From contig JAGTXX020000014.1 of the NCBI GenBank assembly GCA_019044685.2, positions 434,001 to 498,000 on the forward strand: DNA of 64,000 nt, given 5' to 3'. The notes beneath the pieces were generated by a model, which saw nothing but the letters and a program-made list of their open reading frames with translations, did not search any database and was not told the DNA's origin. A program made the translations under genes and the position numbers. This document shows, piece after piece, positions 24,344 to 37,496 of this stretch (position 1 is its first letter; every line of letters begins with the position of its first letter). This DNA comes from Nannochloris sp. 'desiccata' (Eukaryota > Chlorophyta > Trebouxiophyceae > Chlorellales > Chlorellaceae).

Positions 24344-25767
24344 ATGGGCAATACTTTCAGCAGTTCGAACGCCCTTCATGTGCAGCTCACGAAACCATAC
24401 TACTCCGCTGGAGAGATGCTTGAAGGAGTTGTGGCTCTGAATTGTATCAACCAGCTGTCTACTTCTGGCATCCAAGTTGAGGTAAGTGATCACAAAGTTA
24501 TCTTGATCAATCACCTCGAAATATATTTTCGTCCAACCATTTTCTATCCACCTACAAAACCACATCCAACCCACGCTGTTTTCCTCTCTTCCTTCTCCCC
24601 TCTACTACTATACAGATCATTGGCTATGAAGAGACCTACTACTCAGTCAACACCACCACCCATTCCTCTTTCGATGACGACGCATTCAACACAGCAGGAA
24701 CTCGCACTCAACAAGGGCACCTTGACTTCTTCCGTGTTGCAATGCCCTTGGGGCCTCCTGGAACTCTCAGTCCAGGTCAATACCAGTTCGGATTTAAACT
24801 CCAATTACCAGAGTCGCTTCCTCCCTCCTTCCACCACATGTGGGGCGGCGACCGCGGCGACATCAAATACAAAATCAGAGCCTTTGTGGAAAAGTCTGGC
24901 TTTGATATAAAATCAGAAACCGAGGTTATTATTGTCGATCAACCTGTTACTACTGGCCCTGTAGGTAATGCAGCACAGCAGAATGTGACTATGTGTTGCT
25001 GTATGGGACAGGGATCTGCCTTTGTGCAAGCGAATCTCGAAAAAGGCTGCTATTCACGAGGCGAGTCCATCAACGTGTTGGTGCAAGCGAGAAACAACAC
25101 CAGCTCCAATTTTGACGCTATTAACCTCAATTTAAAGCGCATGGTCGTCTTTTCTGCCTCTTCTAGTGGATATAATCAGTCTAAAAACAGTAAAGTCGCT
25201 GCCAGTGCGGCTGTGCAAGGCTTGAGCCCGGGGGAGTCTGCCGAGGGTAGTCTGGCGAGGCGAGCAGTCTTGCAAGTGCCGATGGATTGCCCTCCTTCTG
25301 CGAATGGACGTATTGTCCAGTGTATTTACATCCTGGAAGTGGAATTAAAGGGAGGTATGGGCCTTTCTGCAGTGAAAACTCAAGTCCCTCTAAGAATTTC
25401 GTCTTCGGTAGCAGGAGGAGCGGGAGCGGTGCAGCTTCAAGCGCCTGATGGGTGGAAGCCTATGCTAGTCTTTCCCACTGTTGATATCCCTTCACCACAA
25501 ATGCAGCAGCAACAACAACAACAGCCTCAGATGATGGTTCAACAACCACAACAATCTCAATCTCAATATCAATATCAACAGGAGCAAGCATACCAGCAAC
25601 GACCACAAGATCAGGTGCAGGTGATGCCCCAGCAAATGATGATGAACCCTCCTAAGCAGCAGCAACAGGAACAGCAGCCACAAGTGATGATGCAGCCAAT
25701 GCAGGGAAGTGCTCCTATGGCGCCAGCATCGTTTTATCAACCCCCGCCGAATCCTCCTATTGTTTAA
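24344..25767 (+). CDS. Arrestin-domain protein with Gln-rich tail
   Basis: Arrestin-fold adaptors select membrane cargo for trafficking. Exon 1 is 24344-24481 and exon 2 is 24616-25767, giving 429 aa. The N-terminal arrestin domain begins ALHVQLTKPYYSAGEMLEG and continues GTLSPGQYQFGFKLQLPE. The C-terminal arrestin domain begins near residue 200 after a Cys-rich segment (VTMCCCMGQGSAF), with KGCYSRGESINVLVQARN. The last ~90 residues are mostly Gln, Pro and Met. The role in this alga is inferred from the fold only; ubiquitin-ligase-binding PY motifs are not evident. Confidence 0.8.
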
Positions 25768-25943
25768 ACACTTATAAACACACCCCACTGCTGTTTCTTT
25801 CTTTCTTTTCTCCCAAGACTGTGTTGTTGAGTGTTATACGAACTTGAGTATTATAATTACTACTTTATTAACTGAGACATTTGAAAACTTTGTAATTATA
25901 TATAAATAAGATCCAATCAAACACAGAGAGAGATTTTCAAGAT

Positions 25944-28900
25944 TTACGACCGCTTGTCAGCATTGCCACCGTTAGAAGCAGGAGTTGACTTTTTCTTGGC
26001 TTTCTTGGCCTTCTTTTTCTTCATCTGTACCTTTTTTGGACCCAGATCTGCAGTGTTACCTCTCGGAGCACCCTTTGCTTTCCGTTTCATACCCTGTTGT
26101 TGTTGCTGCTGCTGGTGGCTATTATTATTCTTTCTCCCAGAAAAGCGACCTCCTCCTTTCGACTTTTGCAATTGCATAGACTCTTGCCCACCTCCTCCTC
26201 TCTGTCCACTACCACCTCCTCTATAATCAGGTCCATCATCCCCGTATTCTAAAAATTGGCCCCTCTTATCCTTCCATTGAGCTTCAACTGCCCTGCTTCC
26301 TTTGCTACCTCGGGCCTGACCACCTCGACTATTGCTCCCTTTAGGAGTATGTTTCTCCTGTGACTGCCTTTGTGGCGGCCGTTGCTGCTGCTGTTGTTGT
26401 TGTTTTTTATTATGGGGAAAGGGAGAAAAGGAGGGGGTTTTGTTATTTCGTGGTGCAAAAGTAGAAGACGGGAGATGAAAATTTGATGAACGAGTAGGAA
26501 ATTGCTGGTTGTGGGTGTTATATCCAAGAGGAGGTGAGTAGTCAAGATAACCATCGTTAGTATCTACAAATTTACGTCTCTTGGTACCCTGGCTGTTACT
26601 CATATCGCCAGAAAAAGGTCTTTTTTGACTACTATTGTTGCCGTTAAAGTTTTGGAATCGGCTCTTGATTACTTGTCGTGCTTCTTCTGCTCGATGCTCT
26701 AAAGCTCTTCGCGCAGCGTTGGCAGCAGGGGTACGTCCTACAGCGCATTCGACGTCCATGAGTAAGCTCAGCATTGGCATTTTATCCGTAAGAGTACTAT
26801 TTTGCTTATGAATACTATGACCAGCGCCTCGACCAGCAGCAAGTAGATTCGCCTCGGCATCCTCTGATACCTCAGCAAGCGTCTGTGCTGCAGCTGCAAA
26901 CTCATCACGCACGTAGTCAATGTTAAAAGACCCTGCACAGATATCTTTTCCTGGCTCTTGCGGGTCCTCAACAGCTAGAAGCCACGGTTTGCGCGCTTGT
27001 TTCCATTTTCCTTTTTTAACAAAACCTCCTTGCCGGATACTAATTGCTTGCCGAAGGAAATCAAATTCGTGGCTAAAACGTTCTAAAAATCCCCATAACA
27101 GCATTCCGTAGTCATAGTCTTCAGAAAGAGAAGAAAGACAAGAAGAAGAAGAAAGAGAAGAAGGATTGTGATTGTTTGTGGCAGCCCCATTGCCTGCTGC
27201 AGCTAGCTGACCAAGGTATGTAAACGTCTCTTTATCATCATACTCGATATCAACACCATTTCGCTGTGGCTTCTCCTCTGCCCCCTGCTTCTGATCCATT
27301 TGTTTCTCTTGTTGTTGCAAAAGCTGTTGGTGTCGTTGCTGGTCACTTTGCAGTATAATCCTGCCATCAACAATCGTCACTTTCTTATTAGCAATGCTAT
27401 TATTATTATTGTTATTACTATTTAAAAGGGACGAGCGGGAGAGGCCGAGTTTGTCTGCTTGAGTTATATCTGCCTGGAAACCTTCTCGTTGCAAATGCGC
27501 TAAGACCATATTGACTACCGCATAGCTTCCTATCCCACCAGTAAATACCTCATTCAACCCTCTATCACGTAAAAAAGCCTTCACAGCAAGTGATAACGGC
27601 CTTAAAGGAGGCACAGCCAAGATTTGCCGACGCAAAAACGTCACAGCAGCGGCACCGTTGACGGCGCCAAAAGAGATGTCAGCAGGCAAAGCAGGCCCAG
27701 CATGGGAGGTTTGAATTAAACATTTGATAATAGGAATTTTTGCATCGATGATTTGGACACTAGTGAGTAAAGTTCCACTGCGACGTAAAGCATCAAGCAG
27801 ATCTTCCAAGTGCTCGCCAAGCACCCGCCGTTGGCCAGCGGTAAAGCCCGTTGCGGCCCTTTCCAGCTGCGGCCCGACTCCTAACACCACTATATCTAAA
27901 TCCCCACCAGGGAGAGCAAGACCAGTTGCTTGTGAACCGAAAAGCACAGCACGCGCAGCAGGCCATACACCACGTGCTGCGGAATCGACAGCATGCACAG
28001 CAGCTTGGACGGTGGCAACTTCAGATGAAGTGGGGGTTGCTTGTCTCGCAAGCTCTGCTATTTCTAAATGAAGAGGCGTGAGCTGTCTATTTTTGATAGA
28101 TGCATTCGCATTTCTATTATTATCAGCAGGACCAGCACCACTAGGACCAGCGTCTTCAATAGAATTACTGGGTAATATAGTTGCCGGGAGCGGGACCATA
28201 AGCGCTGCTCCCCTCTGTTTCGCTGCCTTTGCTGCTTGAATCTCTTTTGCTCTATTGCTCTGCTTTTCTCTATTAGCTTCCTTGACAAGTTCCTTTAACT
28301 CTGCTTTCGTTAAGCCACAATCTTCAGGTAAACCGAGCTTAGCACGCATAGCAGCTAACTTTTGTTGACCACGAGTAAGTACTTCTTCAGTGCCTCCAGG
28401 TGCAGCAGCAGCAGCAGCAGTGGTTGTCGTAGTGGCAGGAACACCACCGCCACCACCCATGGACGTAGGTATATGACCACCAGGAGCATCCATTGGCATA
28501 CCGTACCCTTGAAAAGCCACGTGAGCTCTATCTACCCTAACTTGTTTCATTTGCGCATCCAGTTCCACATGAAGATGCGTAACAGTTGCACTTTTTACTC
28601 TACCCTGCATACCACGATATGGTCCACTTTTGATGGTCACCGTTTGGCCTTCTACAAAATCTAGTGTAGTTCTCGTAGCGGTCGCGGTGTGTGTCTCATT
28701 CGCTTCATTCTTCCTTTTCTTTCTTAGTGGTGCAGCAATTTCAATCTCTTCATCATCTTTCGTCAAATCAATTACCCCGTCATCATTTAAGTATATTAAT
28801 TCAGTTATCAAACGGTCTTTCAGCTTCTTTTTCTCATTTTGTTTTGTCAGTTTTTCCCTTGCCCCCGTCGCTGCCGCTGCCGCTGCATTGGGTTGATGCT

Positions 28901-31210
28901 GCTGATGTAGAAGAGCAACTTCACTACCCATAGGGACAGCACGCGCGGTCAGTGTGCCCCTATCCTCAAAAACCGGCAATACACCACCAGCCTTTTCTTC
29001 CACTTTTTTCGCCACGACTTTAGCAGTGCTCAGTTTAACAGTGCCACCCGGGACAAACTGGACCCCTCGTTGCTGTAAAACAACAGCCAAATCCAGGGAT
29101 GCATCTTCCACCAACTTGGCCATATCAAAAACTGCATTCTGGACTGTTTTAAGGCCCTTATCAGGTGTAATTTGGACGTGAAACAGTGATGGAGGGGTAC
29201 CCCCACCTGTCATACCTACCATTTCCGCATCTCCCGAAGAGCACCAAGCGTCCAGAGCATCTTGTATAACCCTTCTTAGACAGTCCATCACTTTACGGTT
29301 GACATCTCTGCCTACATGGGGCCCAAACCAGCCTTGCAAAGCAGGAATTGGGGTGAAAACGGAAGTTAGAGCGGTGTCGAGAGACTCTTTTGATACCCCA
29401 GGACGGGTTTCAAGTTCCGCAATGGTGGAGACAACCAAGTCATTCATCATCAATTCTACTTTTTCTAATACTTCTGAGGAAGCACTACTGTTGGTAGTAG
29501 TATCTAACACATTATCAGCACCAGCACCAGCTGCTTCTGTTGTTGTTGTTGTTGCTGCTTGCTCTTTATCCCGGCGGTTGATGCGGCTGAGTGGAGTAAG
29601 AGTCTGAGCATATTTTTCAATTTCCATTAATCTATCACCACTGGGTAGCTTCACACCTTCTCTCTTTAGAGAATACCTCGTACTTCTATCCCCAGAATAA
29701 TACCCAGTATTGCTACTATCACTTAATGAGGTATTCTCATTTATAATCAAGGTTCCAGCATCAACCAGGGTCTTTACCGCTGCCTTGGCAGATCTTTTAA
29801 ACAAAGTGGTATAAGCCGCCATAGATTTCCTTTGAAGCAAAGTATTAATATCGAATAAAGACACCCCAGGGATAGCAGGGGTCTCTTTCAGTTTAACAAG
29901 CACTAGGAAATAGAGAGCAGCATGGTGATGGATAGCTTTAGCGCCAATTGAAGCCGCTGCAGCACCGCTGTGAGTGGCACTTCGAAGTAAGTGTGGTGGA
30001 GGCGGGAGGCCTGGTGGCGGTGAAGGTGGCGGTGGAGGAGGAGGGGGTTTAGATTTTCTAGTAGGGTGTAGGGATAAGCCATTGACCATAGCAAGCCCTG
30101 AATCTTCCGCTTCATCTTCAACTTCATCATCATCTGTAATTGGTGGGTGCAGGATCATCAAGGTTTTGCTAATTTGTTCTACAATAGGCCTGATATCCGG
30201 GATTTTGTTAGCTAGAGTAGCATCTTCTGTCAAAGAAGAAACATTCTTTTTTTGAAAAGTTGTTTGAACAGCTTCGAGCGCCTCCAACAATCCATCGACC
30301 AAAGCAGGCAAAGCAGCATCTGTTAAACCATTTTCAGTTTCAGGCCCTGCCCAAACAGGCATCACCAGCATATTCGCTGCCTCTTCAGGTAATGACTTGT
30401 GTGGAGAGTCATCTACAAGGACGACTTGGGTCAAATCTTCAAAGTAACGAGCAAGCGGTTTCACTGTGTCCCAAGGCTTGCCGCCTTTTCTACTAGCACC
30501 CACTTCTGTCGCTAAAACGCAATGATCTCGGCATAAAACCACTTCAAAGAAACCCCCTGGAGGTGGTTTCTCTCCAGTAGGAAGCGCAGAGACGAGATCT
30601 TCGTGCAATTTTGCCATGGCGCGTTGGACTGTGCGTTGAGTGGCTGAGGAATAGATGCCGAGACGATAATGAGGGACTAATCTTAAAAGGTCTTCTGCCC
30701 CTGGTCGTAGGAAATGTTTATGCGTGCGACCATTGAATGTATGGTGAACTAGAACACCGTTGAGGTCAAAGAGTATTAAGGTGCGATCGTCTTGAGGAAT
30801 GAAGGCTTGAGAAGGCCAGCCAGCAGCTGGGCGAGGGTGAAACGCCTGCAGAAATCAATGTTAAAGAATTTTTAGATAAATAGACGAATTGAAATGGAAA
30901 ATATATCACCAATGCCTAGTGACGTAAATCTGCATTAGTATGGGTGAAATAACGATGGTCTTTATTCGATTTGTTTTCAAAATCAAAACATTACATGTTG
31001 GTCTGCCTCTGGAGATTCAGCTGGTGCTCTACGAAAGACTGCGACATTGCTCAATTCTAAATCCTGGCCTCGCCGCTTTCCTTGAGGATCGCTATCAATT
31101 TCACTATCATTCGCAGCTACGTAGAGGGCTTCTTCCTCTTCACTAAAGTTATTTTCAACGTCTAATTGATCTTCCGAAATTGCTGGCTGTGCGCCACCAT
31201 ACCGCGCCAT
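25944..31210 (-). CDS. Fusion of FCP1-like HAD phosphatase, KOW motif and non-canonical poly(A) polymerase (TRF4/TENT type)
   Basis: Two exons (31210-30995 and 30845-25944; GTAATG...CTGCAG) give about 1705 aa. Exon 2 is a single 1634-codon open frame, so the fusion is continuous. The FCP1/NIF-like phosphatase fold lies at about 95-270: LILFDLNGVLVHH, HKHFLRPGAEDLLRLV, YRLGIYSSAT and VVLVDDSPHK. The usual second Asp of DxDG is Asn (DLNG). After a Pro-rich stretch and unassigned helical regions comes a KOW-like motif at about 800-845 (EGQTVTIKSGPYRGMQGRVK). The nucleotidyltransferase core (about 1000-1220) has FGSQATGLALPGGDLDIVV with both metal-binding Asp and the third in PADISFGAVNGAAA. The PAP-associated domain follows (LSLAVKAFLRDRGLNEVFTG). 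The tail is basic, Gln/Gly/Arg-rich. It probably adds tails to nuclear RNA; phosphatase activity is uncertain. Confidence 0.88.
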
Positions 31211-31441
31211 GGCGGCAGTGCTTAGGTGGATAAATTTTAAGAGTTTTTAATATGTAGTTAATTGCATGCAATGTTCCTGTTGATTTTACGAACTTCTTTT
31301 TTCCAAAATAGAAAGGAGTGGGTGTTGAGCTCAATGATCTTGTAAATTTTAGGCTTCTGCTTCCATCAGCTGCGTTGATCGAATTGTTGTAGCGGTGATC
31401 AACATATAGAAGACACGCGCCGCCGTGTTAATTATTGAATT

Positions 31442-33317
31442 ATGTCCAACTTACGCATTGCATGTAAGTTTCAAAACCGAACTGCCAATGACCAGCTTAA
31501 TTTAATCTCCCTCCCCTACATGATCAATTAAATTTCTGATTTTTACAATGTGCAGATCGCACGCCTGAGGCAGTGCACTTTGTCACTGGACCAACAGAGC
31601 TGAAAGAAGTAGCCGCCCACAGGTCTGTCTTTTCGTCGGTTGTCATTAATAAAATCTATCTCTGTATCTACTTCTTTTCGATAGCTACTGCAATACTTTC
31701 ATAATTACCAGTTTCATCCCTTGTTTGGACTAAACTTTGCTTTGATAAAATTTAAACTGCAGCATCGAAGCTTCTTCTCTCGAGTACTCTGCCGACACCT
31801 CCTTCTATGCCGTAGCAGACGCAGCAGGCGTTACTATATACACTACAGCAACCCACAAACAAAAGCTCCGTATTGAATGTGGCAAGGGAATCCAAGCCGT
31901 AGCCTTCAGCCCAGCTGGAACGTATTTAAGCACTTTTCAACGACCCTCCAAGGGTGCTGACGGCATTGCGGAAAAAAATCTCAAAGTTTGGAATTTGAAT
32001 GATGGCAGTGAAGCGTTTGCTCTCACACAAAAGGCATTCAACAGAGACAATTGGCCTAATATTCAATTTACACCAGATGATGCTATTGCAGTGCATATGG
32101 TGACCAATACACTCCATGCTTATAGTACCACCAATTTCTCGGAAGGTCCAAAAATTAAATTCCCCGTAAAAGGTATCGCTGGATTCGCTGTCAGTCCTGG
32201 AACCGCCTCTGGGAAAGACCCTATAGTTGCTGTATACGTGCCCGAAGCTAAAGGATCTCCAGGGCATATTGCTTTATACTTAATGAGTCCTGGTGTTGCT
32301 CAGGGGAGCGCCACCCCAATTGCTCGCAAATCTTTCTTTCGGGCCAATTCCGCACGTTTTTTCTGGGCTTCAACCGGGTCTGCGGTTCTTGTACTCACTG
32401 CCTCGGACGTTGACGCTACAAATCAGAGTTACTATGGCGAACAGAAACTTTATTTTCTCACTGCTGACGGGAAATCCGATTTGGCGGTACCCTTGCCTAA
32501 GGAAGGCCCTGTGCATGATGTTCAATGGAATCCTCGTGGAGATTGCTTTGTTACTGTAGCAGGATTCATGCCTGCGAAATCAACGGTTTTTACGTCTGCA
32601 TGTGTCCCTAAATTTGATCTTGGTTCTGGTCCCTATAGTACCGCTCGATGGAATACCTTTGGACGTTTCCTGGTTCTTGCCGGGTTTGGCAATTTACCAG
32701 GAGATTTAGCATTTTTTGATAAAAAAGCAGACGGGAAATTAAAACCAATGGGCACGTCGAGAGCGGAAAATGGGGTGACGGCAGACTGGTCGCCGTGCGG
32801 ACGATACCTTCTTGCGGCTACGATTGCTCCTCGATTGAGGGTAGATAACGGCTTTCAGGTGTTTAAATACGATGGAACGTTGCTATTAAAAGAGAAAAAA
32901 GATGTGATGTATGAAGCTAGATGGGAACCGGAGCCTGAGGGCAAATATGAAGATAAACCTCAGTCTCCCCGAGCTGCTGGCGGTGCTGGTGCTGGTAATG
33001 ACGCTCGTGCTGCTGCTGTAGCTATGCCTCCTCAACCAGTGAAAGCTTCAGGATATGTGCCCCCACATTTGAGAAATAACCCTGCAGCTGCTGCTGCAGC
33101 GAAGGCATCGTTTAGTTTAGCTCGGGACCCCAATGATAAAGGAGGTAAAATTCCAGGTGTCGCTGCCACCGTTCGATCAGTAGGTGCTGTGGCTGCCGGT
33201 TTGCCACCTGGCGCTGCTCCCCCGGAAAGTAAAGCAGCATCAAAGAATGCAAAAAGACGTGCTGCTGCCGCAGCAAAGAAGAAAGCAGAAGAAGGAGTTG
33301 CTGGGTTGAAACTTTGA
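31442..33317 (+). CDS. EIF2A: Eukaryotic translation initiation factor 2A (eIF2A)
   Basis: eIF2A is a WD-repeat factor that can deliver initiator tRNA independently of eIF2. Three exons (31442-31463, 31556-31622, 31763-33317) give 547 aa with consistent phase. Family text is clear: HFVTGPTELKEVAAH, VAVYVPEAKGSPGHIALYLM, SYYGEQKLYFLTADG, GFMPAKSTVF, VLAGFGNLPGDLAFFDKK and APRLRVDNGFQVFKYDGTLL. The C-terminus has the typical SGYVPPHLRNN motif followed by a Lys/Ala-rich helix. Its start is 231 bp from the start of the phosphatase/poly(A) polymerase fusion on the other strand. Confidence 0.95.
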
Positions 33318-34057
33318 GTTCATTTATTTCAATCTTTGCTCAGCGTCTGTGCTGCATTCTTTTTTCATATGATTCAATTCGTTATTTAACGTCCAATATC
33401 GATCCTAAGTGTCATTATTTACAATTCTATTAACGGAAAGGGTTCGCAAAAGATGAAATTTTGGTGAGTTTTGATTAGGGAAAGAAAGGTGAGGGAGGGG
33501 AGAGGGGTCGACAGCGTTAGTAGCCAATTGAGCGCTGTACCAAAAAGGAGAAGAAATATATAAAGGCATATCTCTAAGGCGGTCCAATGGAGCATCAGAG
33601 TAGATGGATGTATATACGTGACAAGGTGAGATGATGATACTAGGTTGATGGATGGAAAATGAAACGAATTCGACTAATAAACAAAGAAATATATAAAAAT
33701 AAAAATAAAAAGAGCAACAGAAAATTAATTATTATTAAGGGGAAAAAAGCTGACTAAGAGAGCAAGTAAATACATCATAGTATGTTCATTCAGAATCTAT
33801 AAAATTCATTATGTATCGTAATGTTCTCAATCTAAGAGAACGTAGTAGCTTGGTGGTGAGTATATGAAAAAGGTGGTGGTCGTACGAAATAAACAGAATA
33901 TTTTTCGAGGCAAATCCCAACGCCGCCCCCAAAATATGCACTTACCCTCACTTGCCCACAATTCGCTGGATTATGCAGCAAGTTTCGGTGTGTAGGTGTC
34001 TAGAGACACCCCAAAAGGAAGTGTTTTTATTACTTTATTCTTTAAGGATCATTCGTT
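33318..34057. other. Intergenic between convergent genes
   Basis: AT-rich spacer holding the 3' regions of eIF2A and the beta-helix gene. No gene or repeat family is seen. It contains several A-rich stretches near 33690-33760. Confidence 0.5.
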
Positions 34058-35519
34058 TTAGTCCCACGAGGGGCGTGCAGCTTCTTCCTCGACATTAAAC
34101 AAGGCATCTGCATCGTAATATGACCGTAATACAGGAGTCACCCCCAAAGTAGAAGACCTGCCGCTTGCTTTGAGGCAACGAGTTTTGCAGTTGCATAATT
34201 TTTTGGTGATGGTGGCAGCACTCATCGTCGCTTTTCTCCATAAAGGACCAACGATATTAGAGCACGCAATGGTATTTCCAGCAGTTCCTTTGGCAATAAA
34301 CACACATAAAGACCCTCCCTTCTGCAAGTCACACCGATTTTCTTTAATAATGTTTTTATTACCCTGACCTTTAGAGATGGCCACCACTTTGATACCGACA
34401 AATTTCGAACTTTTCAAATTTTTGCCTTTGTTGCCTTGGATTGTCCAGCCATTTCCTTTGACTGCAATCCAGGAAATGGCACCGTTCCATCCAGAAAGGT
34501 CTTTTCCGTCGATTTCATTGTTTATTACTTTCCCATAGGAGGTATATTCTTTGATATCGATTGCTTCTGCAGTCACCCCGGGTCCGAATTTGTTGTTTTG
34601 AATGATATTGTAATCACTTTCATCCTTGGCTAAGCCATACCCGATGCTATTCTTGCGAGAGGATCCAATGTAGATACCCTCCCCGACACCTGCGTACATC
34701 AAGCCGGTGTGTCTGACGCTGCAATCTCTGACAGTGTTGCGGACAGAGTTGTAGCGGATTCGGATTCCTTCTTGTAAAGTGTTTTTGGTGGAGATGTAGC
34801 TGATATCAGAGTCTTTGGAGTTTTGAGTATCGACACCTGTAGAAAGTGGAGAACAGGGAGGTGGTATAGTTAAAAAAAATTAAACGGGGAGGAGTCCGAG
34901 ACTTTTGCCGCTGCAAACTGCCGCCGCCCCCTTTGAGCACCATAATTCAAAAATCGCTTTCTTTCTCACCTTTCAAGACGTTTTGGACTGTGAATCCAGC
35001 AAGACGGACATGTTGAGATTTCAGAATACGGATGCCACTAGAAGCATATCGAACTGAATCAGCTCCATCAATGATAGTTCGATTTTGAGTACCACAAAAC
35101 ACAATTGGGTTTTTTGTTGTTCCAATACGGCCGTTGATGACTCCGCTGACAGCCATTGCAGGACGTCCACCACCATTGTCGTTCTCAGGTCCGCCTTGAT
35201 TAGGGAGGTCTTCTTTGTCCACCTGGCCATCGCCAAGATTATAAATGCCAGCCACCAGTTCAATCATATCCCCAGCTTTGGCATTTTGGCCAAAGTATCT
35301 GAAGTTCGCATACGTGTTTACCCTGAAGTATCTTTTGTATGGGAACTGTTTGCAGGCATCGGATAGGGGCTCTGTGCCTTCAATTGTCCTGTTTGCAATC
35401 AAAATAGGGGATTCAACTTGAAGTAAACTCCTTGCTGCTGTCTTTGATGCTCCACAATTGGGCGAGATGGTTGCAATAAGTATGCATATTGATATTAAAA
35501 CGATTGATTGCGTGTTCAT
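34058..35519 (-). CDS. Secreted right-handed parallel beta-helix protein
   Basis: Two exons (35519-34970 and 34836-34058; GGTGAG...CTACAG) give 442 aa. The N-terminus is a clear signal peptide (MNTQSIVLISICILIATIS). Motifs typical of pectate-lyase-like or alginate-lyase-like beta-helix folds follow: GDMIELVAGIYN, NPIVFCGTQNRTIIDGADS, SSGIRILKSQHVRLAGFTV and NSKDSDISYIS. Repeating rungs have conserved Asn ladders. The longest in-frame start upstream would be a TTG; the ATG at 35519 fits the signal peptide. Exact enzyme activity cannot be told; a cell-wall or extracellular polysaccharide role is inferred. Confidence 0.75.
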
Positions 35520-35811
35520 TTTGGTCTTCAAGGAGATCTTTTAAATTCTCATTTGTATAGTAAGTTTGAAAATGCGGCTGCCAACAATAAATTCTGGAGC
35601 ATAGAGTACAATAGATCTATCAGATCTGTCAAATATGAAATGAAATGGACTCCACATGACCCAGGCCTGGACGTTAATCGAAGCCATGCAGTTTGCTCCA
35701 GCCCCTCCAACCTCAACTTCAACAGTCAACCACTGAAGCTGAAATTGCAGCTGCCTCAAACAAATCTTTTCAGTCCCTCAACATCCTGTTGGGGTTCTTT
35801 TATTTTATTTT

Positions 35812-36773
35812 TCATCCATTAGTTCTTAGACCCCTCAAGCGCTCAGCTTCTACTTTCGCAGCCGTGCCTAACAATCCAACATCGGTCCCAGCTGCCAGCA
35901 ACGTAAACCCTTCCTTTACAAGCACCGCTGCACCGTCAACTCCAGCAGCAAAGCTTCCCGCTGCTACATTTGCTTTCTTACACTCCTTGGCAACGCGTTG
36001 ACTGGCATCTCTCAACTCGTGTGATGCTAATCCACCAGGGTATCCATACTTGTCGAATAATCCAAGAGCATAGGATAGATCAAACGGGCCAATAAAAACA
36101 GCATCAACACCCTCCATATTCACTATTTCTTCTAAATGATCCATACTTTCCTTGGTTTCTATCTGCAATATCAACAAAGTCTCGTCATTTGCAGATTCAA
36201 GAAACTCAGCTACTGGTCTGCCAAGCTGCGGACTAATTGGAAAAGCGATGCTGCGGCTACCGAGCGGAGGGAAGAATGTTGCAAGAACTGCTTTCTGGGC
36301 ATCTCCTGGGGTTCGTACAGTTGGGATCATTACTCCGTATGCACCGAGATCTAGCGCCTGTTGGATACCTAAGAATTAAACGAAGAAAGAGATCAGATGG
36401 ATATGGTTTCGTAGGTTTAGCTGGGGAGGTCGGCATGGATAATTGATCAATTAATAATTTTACCTATTCTGTCATCAGGGCCTCCAACGCGAACTAAAGA
36501 GGGACAGCTATGAGCATTTAATGAAGTTAGCATAGATTGCATTAGGTTTGTTCCCACTGGGGAATGCTGAGCGTCTACCAGAAGCCAATCAAACAGCGAG
36601 CAATCAGCAGCGAGCTGCTCTGCAATCTGAGGTGAAGATGAGTTTAAAAATAGGCCAAATGATTGTGATTTTCCTTCTTTGATCCCAGCTTTAAAGTTTT
36701 TTCTACTGGGATATTGAGATTTTCGCATAGTGCATTGCACTCTGATGGTGCTGCAACTTTCAATTGAGATCAT
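35812..36773 (-). CDS. HpcH/HpaI aldolase family protein
   Basis: Metal-dependent class II aldolase, related to 4-hydroxy-2-oxoheptanedioate and 2-keto-3-deoxy-sugar-acid aldolases; it cleaves or forms pyruvate-containing aldols. Exons 36773-36464 and 36368-35812 give 288 aa. Seen: FDWLLVDAQHSPVGTNLMQS, SLVRVGGPDD, the block IQQALDLGAYGVMIPTVRTP, metal-ligand Glu in LQIETKESMDH, and Asp in AVFIGPFDLSYALGL. The first ~30 residues (MISIESCSTIRVQCTMRKSQ) are basic and may be an organelle-targeting peptide. The exact substrate is unknown. Confidence 0.85.
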
Positions 36774-37496
36774 TTAATGAAAGATTGTCTATTGCGTGGA
36801 CTTGGAAGCTCTTGGCACCATACTAAATTTTTTGTTTTATCTTTTAAATCATTAGGAAGGGTTTTATGTCATAAAAGGCAGCAGGAGCCATGTCTCTTGC
36901 CATCAATGCCAAGGAAGACGAGTGGGCGCTCCTGCTCCCATTGGCAGGAAGAAGACCTGGTCTTAGACCTGGTCTTAGACCAGGAAGACCAGGCGACACC
37001 TGGTGGCCATCTCTCCTATCGAGAAGTAGATATTGTAGGCCTCTTGCTTACATCAAGGCCGAGAATCTGAAGGAGGGCCTGCAAATTCACAATCTATTTG
37101 TGGTCTCACACATGTCCAGATTAGTAATTGAGGAAGACATCTAGCAAAACTTAAAATACTACACTAACCCCCCTCTTTGAGGCCTTGTGTGCTTAGGGTT
37201 CACTTAAATAATAGCTTTGAACTGCAAGATAGTCAATGTAATTGAGTTTTAAGACTACATGAAGGAGTATTGTCGCCAAGAGATAAGCGCACGACTGTTC
37301 TCCTTCCTTCTCTCGCCAAATCAGAACACAACGTTGTGTCTCTTGAGCTCCTCAGTCCTATATATGCAGTAAACAATAGCACATTGTATCACAGATCATT
37401 TCATATACCATCAATATTTCATTATCAGCACCTGCTGCTGGTATACACGCTCACTGGCGCCATTTTTTTCCTGGCCAACATCGAGGCAGGACCGCA
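36774..37496. other. Intergenic with a short unassigned open stretch and local repeats
   Basis: Lies between the divergent aldolase and cyclin genes. An ORF at about 36890-37144 has RPGLRPGLRPGRPG encoded by a 12-bp tandem and partly palindromic repeat (CCTGGTCTTAGA-type), then no recognisable domain. On the minus strand a purine run (CAAAGAGGGGGGTTAG, near 37171-37188) resembles a polypurine tract, but no LTR partner was found. Confidence 0.4.

Noticed and set aside
36777..37144. ORFs and polypurine-like tract as an LTR retrotransposon remnant
   Set aside because: No paired LTRs, primer-binding site, integrase or RT motifs were found nearby.
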